Below, in pieces: positions 43,208 to 51,365 of a stretch of DNA of 64,000 bases. Under the pieces are notes generated by a model. That model did not search any database. It saw only the letters and a list, made by a program, of their open reading frames with translations, and was not told the origin of the DNA. Both the position numbers and the translations under genes were made by a program. Every line of letters begins with the position of its first letter. Position 1 is the stretch's first letter. This DNA is from Paenibacillus_D sp047238105 (GTDB lineage Bacteria > Bacillota > Bacilli > Paenibacillales > Paenibacillaceae): NCBI RefSeq assembly GCF_047238105.1, contig NZ_JBDFMD010000001.1:1302001-1366000 (forward strand). The letters are read 5' to 3'.

Positions 43208-44315
43208 CAGCTTCGCCTCCCTCCGGCCAGATCAGCTGGCGGATCAGCACGTCCACCGCTTGACGGTACTGCGGGGAGGCAAACGGTACAGGCGACGGAT
43301 CAGGCGCCTGCCACTGCGGCACCAGCGGGAGCGTGCCATCCGTATGCCAACCTGCTGTCACAGGACGGCTATCCGCCTCCGGGCCGACCCGGATCATCCG
43401 GAGCCGGCTCATCAGCAAATGCGCAGTGGACCCGCTGAGCTTCTTCAACTGCTCCAGCGCATAGCCGGTCTTGCCGCGGACTGCGGCATCGTCGGAGCAA
43501 AGCCAGAACACCAGCTGCGAAGCTCTGGCTACGTGCGCATACACGTCATCCATCCAGCTGTCCATATCCACCACGATCAGCTCGTACTCGCCGCCGCTGG
43601 CGATCGTCTCCAGCAGCGAAGCCGCGACCGTACCAGTCAATGCGCTGCGTTCACCGGACCCCTGCGGCGGCGGGAACGTATCGCAGTGCAGGAGCGGATG
43701 CGGTCTGCGCAGTTCCCTGAACCTGGCATACGCCTGGTCCGGCTGGGCCTGGAGGCCGTAGAGCATCCGCGAGAAGCCGTCGTCAGCCGCGTCTCCGAGC
43801 GCTGCACCGACCGCATTCCACTGCTCGAGGTTGAGATAGAACACCTTCTTGTGCTGCATCGCCGCTGCTCTGGCCAGATGCAGGGCCAGCGTCGTCTTGC
43901 CGATCCCGCCTACCGCCGAATAAACCGCAGCGACGAGCGGCGAGCCCTGCTTCCTGATCGGCTGGACGCTGCTTCCGGCAGCTTCCCTGTGCAGCGCCGT
44001 CAACTGCTGCAGGAGCTGTGGAAGCGGCTGAAACTGCAGCACTTCGCTTCCCCGCTCCCCTCCTCCGTGCTGGCGAACCAGCTCGGCTACGACTGCGCCG
44101 GAGGACAGCAGCTCACCCGTTTCCTCAAGAAACACTGGCTGTGCCAGCAGCAGATCTGCAGGATAACCATTTTTGAGATATTGCTTTAGCGCCGGTGGAT
44201 GCGAAAACGCCGTCACCTGCCAGCTGGCACCGAACTCTGCATCCCGCATATAGGATGCCAGCCGCTGGATATAGTCCTGTTCTTTCGCCGCGATGATCAG
44301 ATGGCCTTGTTTCAT
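43149..44315 (-). CDS. CpaE/TadZ-like ATPase of the pilus cluster
   Basis: The 388 residues form a receiver-like N-terminal region (about 1-95) and a MinD/ParA-type ATPase domain with a variant P loop, Ala-Val-Gly-Gly-Ile-Gly-Lys-Thr-Thr, and a Leu-Ile-Val-Val-Asp-Met-Asp segment (Walker B). CpaE/TadZ proteins position Tad machines at the cell pole. ATG 44315 has AAAGGAG 8 bases upstream; an in-frame ATG 11 codons earlier does not. It is the first gene of the Tad-like cluster. A promoter must lie in the short gap after the ndk terminator or inside it. Confidence 0.85.
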   Translation of the reverse strand: MKQGHLIIAAKEQDYIQRLASYMRDAEFGASWQVTAFSHPPALKQYLKNGYPADLLLAQPVFLEETGELLSSGAVVAELVRQHGGGERGSEVLQFQPLPQLLQQLTALHREAAGSSVQPIRKQGSPLVAAVYSAVGGIGKTTLALHLARAAAMQHKKVFYLNLEQWNAVGAALGDAADDGFSRMLYGLQAQPDQAYARFRELRRPHPLLHCDTFPPPQGSGERSALTGTVAASLLETIASGGEYELIVVDMDSWMDDVYAHVARASQLVFWLCSDDAAVRGKTGYALEQLKKLSGSTAHLLMSRLRMIRVGPEADSRPVTAGWHTDGTLPLVPQWQAPDPSPVPFASPQYRQAVDVLIRQLIWPEGGEAVDRSRGGGAGAEEPYSRAH

Positions 44316-44345
44316 GCGGGTGTCTCCTTTCCTTCCGGGACAACG

Positions 44346-44393
44346 CAAAAAAGCACCGTAAATTACGCATGCGCTGCGTAATGTACGGTGCTT
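44346..44393 (-). terminator. Intrinsic terminator of ndk
   Basis: AAGCACCGTA..TTACGCA pairs with TGCGTAA..TACGGTGCTT, a near-perfect 17-bp stem. On the minus strand TTTTTTGCG follows. It separates ndk from the Tad-like cluster. Confidence 0.92.
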
Positions 44394-44460
44394 CCGTCAC
44401 GTGTTCCCTGTTTATTTGGTCCTACTATATCATATTTCTTCCAATTCCGTCAACGGTAAC

Positions 44461-44865
44461 TTACTCCCCGCCGAAGAACAGCCCGATCTCGCGCTCGGCG
44501 CTCTGCGGCGAGTCGGCGCCGTGCACGACGTTGCTGTCGACGATCAAGGCGTAATCGCCGCGGATCGTGCCGGGCGCCGCCTCCGCCGGATTGGTCTTGC
44601 CGATCAGCGTACGCGCATGGGTAACCGCCTTGTCGCCTTCCCAGATCATCGCAAATACCGGACCGGAAGTAATAAAGTCGACGAGCTCGCCGAAGAACGC
44701 TTTTTCCTTGTGCTCCTGGTAGTGCTGTTCCGCTAGCGCCGTAGGGATCGTCATTACCTTGGCCGCTTTGAGCTGCAAACCCTTCTTCTCAAAACGGCTG
44801 ACGATATCGCCGATCAGCCCCCGCTCGAATCCATCCGGCTTTACCATGACAAATGTTCTTTCCAC
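44461..44865 (-). CDS. ndk: Nucleoside diphosphate kinase
   Basis: This enzyme transfers the gamma-phosphate between nucleoside tri- and diphosphates. It has 134 residues, slightly shorter than the usual 148. It starts with the family N-terminus Glu-Arg-Thr-Phe-Val-Met-Val-Lys-Pro-Asp, and the active-site His115 lies in Asn-Val-Val-His-Gly-Ala-Asp-Ser. The GTG start at 44865 has GGGGTG 7 bases upstream. It lies 14 bases after the glpX stop on the same strand. Confidence 0.96.
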   Translation of the reverse strand: MERTFVMVKPDGFERGLIGDIVSRFEKKGLQLKAAKVMTIPTALAEQHYQEHKEKAFFGELVDFITSGPVFAMIWEGDKAVTHARTLIGKTNPAEAAPGTIRGDYALIVDSNVVHGADSPQSAEREIGLFFGGE

Positions 44866-44879
44866 CCGTGAACACCCCT

Positions 44880-45860
44880 TTACTTGGATTGGTTGTCGCC
44901 TCTGAGCAATGCTTTGTTCGGCAAATAGTGCAGCGAACGGATATAACGGATCGTCTGCGTCTTCACCCGCATGACTACCGAGTGGGTCTCGGCCCGCTGG
45001 TCGGGCAGATAGCGGACCCCGCCGAGAAATTCGCCCGGCGTCACGCCCGTCGCGGTGAAGATCACATCGCCGGTGCCGACCATATCATCCATGCTGAGCA
45101 CCCGCTTCGGCTCGGTGATCCCCATCGCCACACAGCGTTCGAACTGCTCCTCGTCCTCGGGCATCAGCCGGCCCTGAATCTCGCCACCCAGACACTTGAG
45201 CGCCGCGGCCGCGAGCACGCCTTCCGGCGCACCGCCCGAGCCAACGTACAGATCGATGCCCGTCTCGGGAAACGCCGGTGCCATCGCCCCGGCCACATCG
45301 CCGGCCGAGAGAAATTTGATCCGCACGCCAGCCTCTCTCAAATCCTGCACCAACTCCGCATGCCGCGGCCGGTCCAGCAGGATCACTGTCAGGTCCGAGA
45401 GCGGTTTATTCAGTGCCAGCGCGGCCTTCTCCACCGTGGTGCGGATCGGATCGCGGATGCTCAGCTTGCCAGCCAATGCCGGGCCTACCGCAAGCTTCTC
45501 CATATACATATCCGGTGCGTGCAGCAGCTGGCCCTGCGGTGCGATAGCCAGAACGGACATCGCATTGTTCAGACCCATGGCGACGATCTCCGTCCCCTCC
45601 AGCGGGTCGACCGCGACATCGACGGCCGGTCCCTGGAGATTGCCTACTTGCTCGCCAATGTAGAGCATCGGCGCTTCATCCATCTCGCCTTCCCCTATTA
45701 CCACTGTTCCCTGGATCGTAATCGAGTCAAACATCCGCCGCATCGCCTCTGTCGCCGCGCCGTCGGCGCTGTTCTTGTCGCCTCTGCCCATCCAGGGCGC
45801 GGCTGCCAGAGCAGCCAGTTCCGTAACCCGGACCAACTCTAGCGCTAGCTCTCGTTCCAT
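44880..45860 (-). CDS. glpX: Class II fructose-1,6-bisphosphatase
   Basis: This gluconeogenic enzyme dephosphorylates fructose 1,6-bisphosphate. The 326 residues include Gly-Arg-Gly-Asp-Lys-Asn-Ser-Ala-Asp, Val-Ile-Gly-Glu-Gly-Glu-Met-Asp-Glu-Ala-Pro-Met-Leu and Val-Asp-Pro-Leu-Glu-Gly-Thr, which supply metal and substrate ligands in GlpX, and later Gly-Gly-Ala-Pro-Glu-Gly-Val. GAGGAGG lies 7 bases before the ATG. It sits downstream of the PPDK regulator and the CcpN-like gluconeogenesis regulator. Confidence 0.96.
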   Translation of the reverse strand: MERELALELVRVTELAALAAAPWMGRGDKNSADGAATEAMRRMFDSITIQGTVVIGEGEMDEAPMLYIGEQVGNLQGPAVDVAVDPLEGTEIVAMGLNNAMSVLAIAPQGQLLHAPDMYMEKLAVGPALAGKLSIRDPIRTTVEKAALALNKPLSDLTVILLDRPRHAELVQDLREAGVRIKFLSAGDVAGAMAPAFPETGIDLYVGSGGAPEGVLAAAALKCLGGEIQGRLMPEDEEQFERCVAMGITEPKRVLSMDDMVGTGDVIFTATGVTPGEFLGGVRYLPDQRAETHSVVMRVKTQTIRYIRSLHYLPNKALLRGDNQSK

Positions 45861-45909
45861 TATGATTCCTCCTCACCATCTCGGAAGTGCTCCCTCCGGC
45901 AGTCTGAGA

Positions 45910-46743
45910 TTATCTGTCGTATTGCGGCGTACGCTCCCGCTCATGCATCCAAGTCACGATAATCCCAGCCGTCTCCTCAATCGCCCGGTCTGTCACATCG
46001 ATAACCGGACAACTCAGCGACCGCATCACTTCATAAGCATACCGCAGCTCCTCGTGGATACGCTCTTCCGACGCATAACGCGAGACGGCGGGCAGGCCCA
46101 TCGACTTCAGACGCTCGGAGCGGATCTTGACCATCTGGGCAGGATCCATCGTCAGGCCGACGATGAGGCGCTCCGCCGATGGGATGAGCTCGGCCGGCGG
46201 CTTCACCTCCGGCATGAGCGGGAGATTGGCCACTTTGATGCCCTTGTGGGCCAGGTAGATGCTGAGCGGCGTCTTCGACGTCCGCGAGACGCCGATCAGC
46301 ACTACTTCGGCCTGCAGCAGGCCGCGCGCATCCTTGCCATCGTCAAAGTTAACCGCGAACTCCACCGCATCGATCCGTTGATAATAAGCGTCGTCGAGCG
46401 TGTGCAGCAGCCCCGGCTCACGCCTCGGCAAGCCGTTAAAAGTGTCTATGTAGGCCTGCATCATCGGCCCCATCACATCGACGATCCGCACGCCCCGCTG
46501 CTGAGCTTCCTCCTTCATCATCTCGCGCAGCTCAGGCTGCACCAGCGTGAACGCGATGAAACCGCCGGCCGCTGCTGCCTCGCGCACGATGGCCGCGATC
46601 TCCTCCTCGCTGCGGATGTGGCCGTAGCGCTGCAGTTTGACGTCTTCTGCCGCAAACTGGCGCATCGCCGCTCTGGCTACTGCTTCTGCTGTTTCTCCTA
46701 CGGCATCCGAACAGACATAGATGATCCGCTGCTGTTGTGTCAA
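45910..46743 (-). CDS. yqfL: Pyruvate, phosphate dikinase regulatory protein (kinase/pyrophosphorylase)
   Basis: This 277-residue bifunctional protein phosphorylates and dephosphorylates PPDK or PEP synthase on a threonine in response to ADP and Pi (PF03618/DUF299). It shows Val-Cys-Ser-Asp-Ala-Val-Gly-Glu-Thr-Ala near the N-terminus and the P-loop motif Gly-Val-Ser-Arg-Thr-Ser-Lys-Thr-Pro-Leu-Ser. TTG 46743 has GGGGGA 7 bases upstream. It begins 13 bases after the CcpN-like regulator. That pairing is common in Firmicutes and links it to gluconeogenic control. Confidence 0.92.
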   Translation of the reverse strand: MTQQQRIIYVCSDAVGETAEAVARAAMRQFAAEDVKLQRYGHIRSEEEIAAIVREAAAAGGFIAFTLVQPELREMMKEEAQQRGVRIVDVMGPMMQAYIDTFNGLPRREPGLLHTLDDAYYQRIDAVEFAVNFDDGKDARGLLQAEVVLIGVSRTSKTPLSIYLAHKGIKVANLPLMPEVKPPAELIPSAERLIVGLTMDPAQMVKIRSERLKSMGLPAVSRYASEERIHEELRYAYEVMRSLSCPVIDVTDRAIEETAGIIVTWMHERERTPQYDR

Positions 46744-46755
46744 CGTATGTTCCCC

Positions 46756-47385
46756 CTATTCCGCTGCTGTCACCAGATCCTTCAGTAGATGAATGACATT
46801 GGTCTTCGTTACCCAGCCTACCGCCTCAGCTCCCTCCTCCTTGCGCTCAAGGACAGGCAGACAGTCCAGCTGATGCGTAATCATCTTCCTGACGGCTTCA
46901 GTGACAGGATCGTCGGGATGCACGGTAACAATATTCGGATAACGGGTCATGACCATGCTGACCGGTATTGTCGCGGCACTCGAATTGCCCAGTGTGACCT
47001 TCAGCAGATCCTTTGGCGTGACGATGCCCATAAAATGGTTATGCTCGCCCACGACGAGCAGCGTATTGGCGTTCTCCATGAACAGTGTAACTACCGCGTC
47101 ATGCACCGACAACGATTCCACGATGCTGACGGGCACGCCCTGCATGTCACGGACCTTCATGGTCTTCAGTCCCTGCAAGGCAGCATTGTCCTGCCGGTAG
47201 GCCGTGCCTAGAAAATAGCCCACCTTGGGCTTGGCGTCCAGCAAGCCCAGCATGACCAGGAGCGACAGATCCGAACGGAGCGTCGGTCTGCTGACGCCCA
47301 GCATCTCGGCGAGCTGCTCGCCAATGATCGGCGCGTGCTGCTTGACAATATTCATGATCTCCAACTGACGCGCTGACAGCTCGAT
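46756..47385 (-). CDS. ccpN: CcpN-like transcriptional regulator (HTH plus two CBS domains)
   Basis: This regulator has an N-terminal winged HTH (Ala-Glu-Met-Leu-Gly-Val-Ser-Arg-Pro-Thr-Leu-Arg-Ser-Asp) and two CBS domains, as in CcpN (YqzB), the repressor of gluconeogenic genes. CBS domains sense nucleotides. In Bacillus the protein starts just before an Ile-Glu-Leu segment. Here that region has no ATG, GTG or TTG in frame; the nearest is TTG 47412 without a binding site. GGGGGGG lies 7 bases before an in-frame ATC at 47385, which I take as the start. ATC or a sequencing error are both possible. The encoded protein has 209 residues. The PPDK regulator follows in the same operon. Confidence 0.8.
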   Translation of the reverse strand: MELSARQLEIMNIVKQHAPIIGEQLAEMLGVSRPTLRSDLSLLVMLGLLDAKPKVGYFLGTAYRQDNAALQGLKTMKVRDMQGVPVSIVESLSVHDAVVTLFMENANTLLVVGEHNHFMGIVTPKDLLKVTLGNSSAATIPVSMVMTRYPNIVTVHPDDPVTEAVRKMITHQLDCLPVLERKEEGAEAVGWVTKTNVIHLLKDLVTAAE

Positions 47386-47467
47386 GCCGCATCCCCCCCT
47401 ATATGATGGCAATATTCGGTTGAACCACTTGTCTAAACTACAGTAAACCGAGTTGCTTTGCGTAATT

Positions 47468-47496
47468 AATGTATCATATATATAATTAATACACAA
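47468..47496 (-). promoter_or_regulatory. Candidate promoter of the CcpN-like regulator operon
   Basis: On the minus strand, TTGTGT (47496-47491), 17 bases, TACATT (47473-47468). It lies in a very AT-rich stretch about 80 bases before the proposed start at 47385. The assignment is weak because several overlapping boxes exist there. Confidence 0.35.
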
Positions 47497-47606
47497 CATA
47501 TATCGATTATGACCGCATATAATCAAACTTTACCCTTGTAGATACCGTTATTATACCTCGCCCGGTGCCAGCAAGCTGTGATTCTCATCACGTCGGAGCT
47601 GCGAGA

Positions 47607-47779
47607 CGGACACAGCAGAGCCTATTTCCCACGATCCACCCCCAAACGCCGCATTTGCGGACAGATGTTATTTGAGCCGAAACCTCGGATTCGGACCGCT
47701 TTTTCGAGGAATAAGGGATCGTCTGTCCGTTCGCCCTCCCCAAATCGTTAATTTGCGGAAATAGGCGCGACTGGGTCCG
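47607..47779. repeat. Large nested palindrome in the ccpN-pepF gap
   Basis: Four concentric inverted arms are visible: CGGAC/GTCCG (47607-47611 and 47775-47779), GCCTATTTCC/GGAAATAGGC (47620-47629 and 47757-47766), CGGACAGA/TCTGTCCG (47658-47665 and 47722-47729) and inner TTATT/AATAA and CCTCG/CGAGG. The element fills most of the otherwise empty gap between the ccpN promoter region and the pepF terminator. It resembles Paenibacillus intergenic repeats I remember, but only one copy is in the window. Confidence 0.55.
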
Positions 47780-47789
47780 CAGGGAGATA

Positions 47790-47827
47790 CAAAAAAAGCC
47801 TGCCGGGGAAACCTCCCCGGCAAGCCT
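47790..47827 (-). terminator. Intrinsic terminator of pepF
   Basis: GCTTGCCGGGGA/TCCCCGGCAGGC forms a strong stem. On the minus strand it is followed by TTTTTTTG. It begins 7 bases after the pepF stop. Confidence 0.93.
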
Positions 47828-47833
47828 CTCGCT

Positions 47834-49618
47834 TTACTCCGTCATCTCCAAAAACGTATGAATATCCCGCACCGTCAGAGCAACCGCGCTGCGCCAAAAG
47901 TCCGGCTGCTCCAACGAGACGCCGAGGTGCTTTTGCGCCAGCTCCTCCACATTCATCCGGCCGGTGTCGCGCAGCAGTTCCACATAACGTCCGGCAAAAG
48001 ATGAACCTTCCTCCAGCGCACGGGCATAGAGGCCGGTGCTGAACAGGTAGCCGAACGTATAAGGAAAGTTGTAGAACGGCACGTCCGTCAGATAGAAATG
48101 CAGCTTGGACGCCCAGAAGGCCGGATGCTTCCGCCCGATTGCCCCGCCGAATGCTTCCTCCTGCGCTTCCTCCATCAACGCATTCAACTCATCCGCTGAC
48201 AAGGTGCCCTCCGCTCTGCGCTCGTAGAATGCCGTTTCAAACCGGAAGCGGGCGTAGATGTTCATGTAGAATGCCACCGTACGCTGAATCTTGTCTTCGA
48301 GCAATACCAGCTTCTCTTGCGGGTCCGCTGCCTCCTGCATGGCGGAGTCTGCAACGATCAGCTCGGCAAACGTAGATGCCGTCTCCGCCACATTCATGGC
48401 GTATTCCTGGGCCATCGGCGGCAGATCGTTCATCACGTGCTGATGATAGGCATGCCCCAGCTCGTGAGCCAGCGTCGCCACATTGGACGCTGTGCCCGAG
48501 TAGGTCATGAAGATCCGGGTCTGCCCGGTCTTCGGGAAGGAGGTGCAGAAGCCGCCCGGCCGCTTGCCCGGGCGATCCTCCGCCTCGATCCAGCCGTCCC
48601 GGAAAGCCAGCTCCGCGAAGTCTGCCATCTGCGGATCGAAAGCCCGGAAGCGCTGGATGATGAAGCTCGCCGCTTCCTCATAGCCGATCGTCTTGTCCGC
48701 TTGGCCGATCGGTGCCTCCACATCGTGCCAATCCAGCCGCTCCATGCCCAGCAGCCTGGCTTTGCGCTCCAGGTAGGCCGTCAACTCGGACTTGCTCTCG
48801 TCGATGGCGGACCACATCGCGGACAGGACCGCTTCGCTCATCCGGTTCATCTGCAGCGGCTCTTGGAGCACCGAAGCCCATCCACGCTGCTTGTAGAGCT
48901 GCAGCCGGAAGCCGGCAAGCCGGTTGAGCGCATCCGCGCAGAGCACCGACTGCTCGCCCCAGACCCGCTCCCACTCATCAAATGCCGCCGCCCGCACCGC
49001 CCGATCGGGATGCGAGAGCAGATTGTGCATCTGGCCCGCAGACAGCTCCTTCGATTCGCCAGCCTCGGGAGGGGAGACAAAACGGGCCCCGGAGACGATC
49101 GTATTGTACAGCTCCCCCCACCCATGATAACCATCCACCGCCAAGCTGCTGACAAGCGCCTCCTGGGCGGGCGGCAGCTTCATCCGGGCGAGCTCGCGCC
49201 GTTCCGTCAGATAGAAAGCCGCATCCGCCAGCTGCGGCTGCCTTACCCACGCTTCCCATGCTGCATCGGGAAGCTGGCGCAGGGCATCGTCAAAGCTGGT
49301 CAGTGCGCGTCCGAATTCGGCTGCCAGCGTCTGCACCCGATGATTGAGGCGCGCCGCGCCGGAGTCTTTCATCTGCTCGGCCAGCAGACAGGAGACGAAG
49401 GACTCCGCTTCGCGGAGCCGCTCCAGAATCGATTGAACGGCCGCTGTCCACATGAGCAATTGTTCATCTGTCGCCGTGCCCGTGCGCCCCGCCGTCTCGT
49501 CAGCCAGCCGCGCGATCTCGCGCGTCAGTGTATCCAGCTCCGCACTGAAGCTCTCGGAGGATGACCCCCCGGCGAAAAATACGTCCAGATCCCATCTCGT
49601 GGGCAATGCCTTCTCCAT
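47834..49618 (-). CDS. pepF: Oligoendopeptidase F family M3 metallopeptidase
   Basis: This 594-residue cytosolic zinc peptidase cleaves oligopeptides. The zinc motif His-Glu-Leu-Gly-His lies in Thr-Leu-Ala-His-Glu-Leu-Gly-His-Ala-Tyr-His and the third ligand in Glu-Thr-Ala-Ser-Thr-Phe-Ala-Glu downstream, as in M3B. The length fits. GGAG lies 8 bases before the ATG. It is a single gene with its own terminator. It is likely housekeeping, since it has no link to neighbours. Confidence 0.94.
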   Translation of the reverse strand: MEKALPTRWDLDVFFAGGSSSESFSAELDTLTREIARLADETAGRTGTATDEQLLMWTAAVQSILERLREAESFVSCLLAEQMKDSGAARLNHRVQTLAAEFGRALTSFDDALRQLPDAAWEAWVRQPQLADAAFYLTERRELARMKLPPAQEALVSSLAVDGYHGWGELYNTIVSGARFVSPPEAGESKELSAGQMHNLLSHPDRAVRAAAFDEWERVWGEQSVLCADALNRLAGFRLQLYKQRGWASVLQEPLQMNRMSEAVLSAMWSAIDESKSELTAYLERKARLLGMERLDWHDVEAPIGQADKTIGYEEAASFIIQRFRAFDPQMADFAELAFRDGWIEAEDRPGKRPGGFCTSFPKTGQTRIFMTYSGTASNVATLAHELGHAYHQHVMNDLPPMAQEYAMNVAETASTFAELIVADSAMQEAADPQEKLVLLEDKIQRTVAFYMNIYARFRFETAFYERRAEGTLSADELNALMEEAQEEAFGGAIGRKHPAFWASKLHFYLTDVPFYNFPYTFGYLFSTGLYARALEEGSSFAGRYVELLRDTGRMNVEELAQKHLGVSLEQPDFWRSAVALTVRDIHTFLEMTE

Positions 49619-49770
49619 TACTATCGCTCCTCATGATTCGGGCTGATGATGCGCCGCGCCGGGACGGCTCCCGCCATCTGCCGGATTTGCGCAACCGCCG
49701 CAACAGGTGTATAACTAAAACTATGCCATACTATGTCGATTGATTTTGAATTTCCGGGAGGTATATAACC

Positions 49771-49944
49771 ATGTCCAGACCTTTACAGATTTCTGCCGAG
49801 ACTGCCGTCAAGCTCTCCGAGCAGCTAGGCGTGCCCATCGAGCATCTGATGCATATGCCGCGCCATATCCTGCTGCAAAAGATGGCAGAACTAGCAGCCA
49901 AAGAAGCTGCCGAGCCGGGACCAAAGGACAAGCCCGAATCATGA
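49771..49944 (+). CDS. yycC: YycC family small protein
   Basis: This 57-residue protein begins with Ser-Arg-Pro-Leu-Gln-Ile-Ser-Ala-Glu-Thr-Ala and contains Pro-Ile-Glu-His-Leu-Met-His-Met-Pro-Arg-His-Ile-Leu, which matches the Bacillus YycC family of unknown function. GGGAGG stands 9 bases upstream of the ATG. Its stop overlaps the ATG of the next gene (ATGA), suggesting translational coupling. It was missed by a 60-residue length filter. Confidence 0.82.
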   Translation: MSRPLQISAETAVKLSEQLGVPIEHLMHMPRHILLQKMAELAAKEAAEPGPKDKPES

Positions 49945-50183
49945 TTCCATTCGAACGCTGTCTGCCTTATGATCAGACAATGGGCGATCTTTATCTTCCC
50001 GAGTGCCCATTCTGTCAGGAAGAGCATGTGCTGCTGCCGATGAAGCCCCGCGAGCTGCAAGAGATCCGCGATGGCCGCAAGCGGCTGCTGGTCTTCCCCT
50101 GCTGTCGCAACAAAGTGACACTGCTGGACGCCGACAACGATTATCTGCTGACGGATACCGTCATCCGCCGCTTGAGCAATTAA
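49941..50183 (+). CDS. Small protein with a Cys-rich (zinc ribbon-like) core
   Basis: The 80 residues contain Cys-Pro-Phe-Cys near residue 26 and Pro-Cys-Cys-Arg near residue 57, spaced as in a small zinc ribbon. Otherwise I do not recognise the family. The ATG at 49941 overlaps the yycC stop by four bases. The frame is open upstream, but that part runs out of frame across yycC. The function is not known; co-expression with yycC is likely. Confidence 0.7.
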   Translation: MIPFERCLPYDQTMGDLYLPECPFCQEEHVLLPMKPRELQEIRDGRKRLLVFPCCRNKVTLLDADNDYLLTDTVIRRLSN

Positions 50184-50209
50184 GCCAGACAGCTGCCCGG
50201 CTTGCCAGC

Positions 50210-50911
50210 TCAGGATTGCTGCATCTCCTCCGGCATCTCCAGCTTCTTGGCCAGCATCTCTTCTCTTAGCAGCTGCCATTGCTCCCGCGAAGCGCGGATC
50301 ATCGCGGCATCGACGATTTTTTTGTCGTGGATGACGCGCGAGAACCATTTGACTGCCGCATAAGGATCATCCAGCCGCCGGTACAACTCGCCGATCAGAT
50401 ACATCAGACGGGCGTTGTTGACTGAGACGCCTTCCACCTCGTATACCCGGACATAAGCATCGAGAGCGAACTGCAGGAAGCGCAGCTCCTGTTCGGTATC
50501 CTCCTTGTACCGGTAGAGCCAGGCAATATGGTGCAGGAGGCCTGCGATGATCCGCTCCTTGTCCTTGACCGTCTGCGCGCATAACAAGGCGAGCTTGTAG
50601 CTCTGGAGCGCCTGCTCCCACGAGCGCTCGCCCCCAAAGTCGCGGGATACCCAGCTGCTGCCGAGCTTGTCGCGGTAGAGCCGGCGCTGCGCTTCGTTCA
50701 ATGCAGACAGCGAATTCTCGGTCGAGGCGAAGCCGCAGTCCGGACAGACGCGAACCACATAATAATCGGGATTATGCCCTTCCTTGTAGTAAGCGCAGAA
50801 GTCGCTGTCAGTGCGGATGGCTTTCTTGAAGCTCTGCCTGATGCGCGATGTCTCGAACGTTCGCTCGCAGCAGATGCACTGGGTCTTGATCGTATACAGC
50901 GGTTCGAGCAC
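50210..50911 (-). CDS. DUF2225 family protein
   Basis: This 233-residue cytosolic protein has two Cys pairs (Cys-Ile-Cys-Cys near residue 12 and Cys-Pro-Asp-Cys-Gly-Phe near residue 55), a zinc-ribbon-like start, followed by TPR-like helices. This fits DUF2225 (PF09986), a Firmicute family of unknown role. The GTG start at 50911 directly follows the stop of the globin gene, so both are in one transcript. Confidence 0.85.
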   Translation of the reverse strand: MLEPLYTIKTQCICCERTFETSRIRQSFKKAIRTDSDFCAYYKEGHNPDYYVVRVCPDCGFASTENSLSALNEAQRRLYRDKLGSSWVSRDFGGERSWEQALQSYKLALLCAQTVKDKERIIAGLLHHIAWLYRYKEDTEQELRFLQFALDAYVRVYEVEGVSVNNARLMYLIGELYRRLDDPYAAVKWFSRVIHDKKIVDAAMIRASREQWQLLREEMLAKKLEMPEEMQQS

Positions 50912-51301
50912 CTAATCGTCCTCCTCTTCGGTATTGATGAAATGAAAGGCGGGACCCGACAGCCGATCCAGTACCGCCTCGCGCAGTTCGGTCGACATCC
51001 CGACTTCCTCCAGCGCCTGTCTCATGCAATCCAGCCAAGCGAGCGCACGCTCCCTGTTTATCGGAAACGGCATATGGCGCGCCCGCATCATCGGATGGCC
51101 GTACTGCTCGGAGTACAGCATCGGTCCTCCGAAGAACTGGGTCAAAAACAGTGTCTGCTTGTCCATCACGGGCGTGATATCTTCCGGAAACAGCGGTCCC
51201 AGCAGCGGATGCGCCTGCACCTTCGGGTAGAATGCTTCCACGATGGTACGAATGCCCGCATCGCCGCCAACCGCTTCGTAGATCGTCATTTTATTGTTCA
51301 T
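50912..51301 (-). CDS. yjbI: Truncated globin (group II)
   Basis: This 129-residue haemoprotein binds oxygen or NO. It has Thr-Ile-Tyr-Glu-Ala-Val-Gly-Gly at the start, Phe-Tyr-Pro-Lys-Val and a proximal His in Ala-Arg-His-Met-Pro-Phe-Pro-Ile, as in group II truncated haemoglobins such as B. subtilis YjbI. GGAGC stands 11 bases before the ATG. A promoter with an overlapping palindrome lies about 65 bases upstream. The DUF2225 gene follows without a gap. Confidence 0.92.
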   Translation of the reverse strand: MNNKMTIYEAVGGDAGIRTIVEAFYPKVQAHPLLGPLFPEDITPVMDKQTLFLTQFFGGPMLYSEQYGHPMMRARHMPFPINRERALAWLDCMRQALEEVGMSTELREAVLDRLSGPAFHFINTEEEDD

Positions 51302-51365
51302 TATACGTCAGAGCTCCATTTTCTTGAATATTCCGGAGGGCCGCTATCCCCTCCACAACTAGAGA

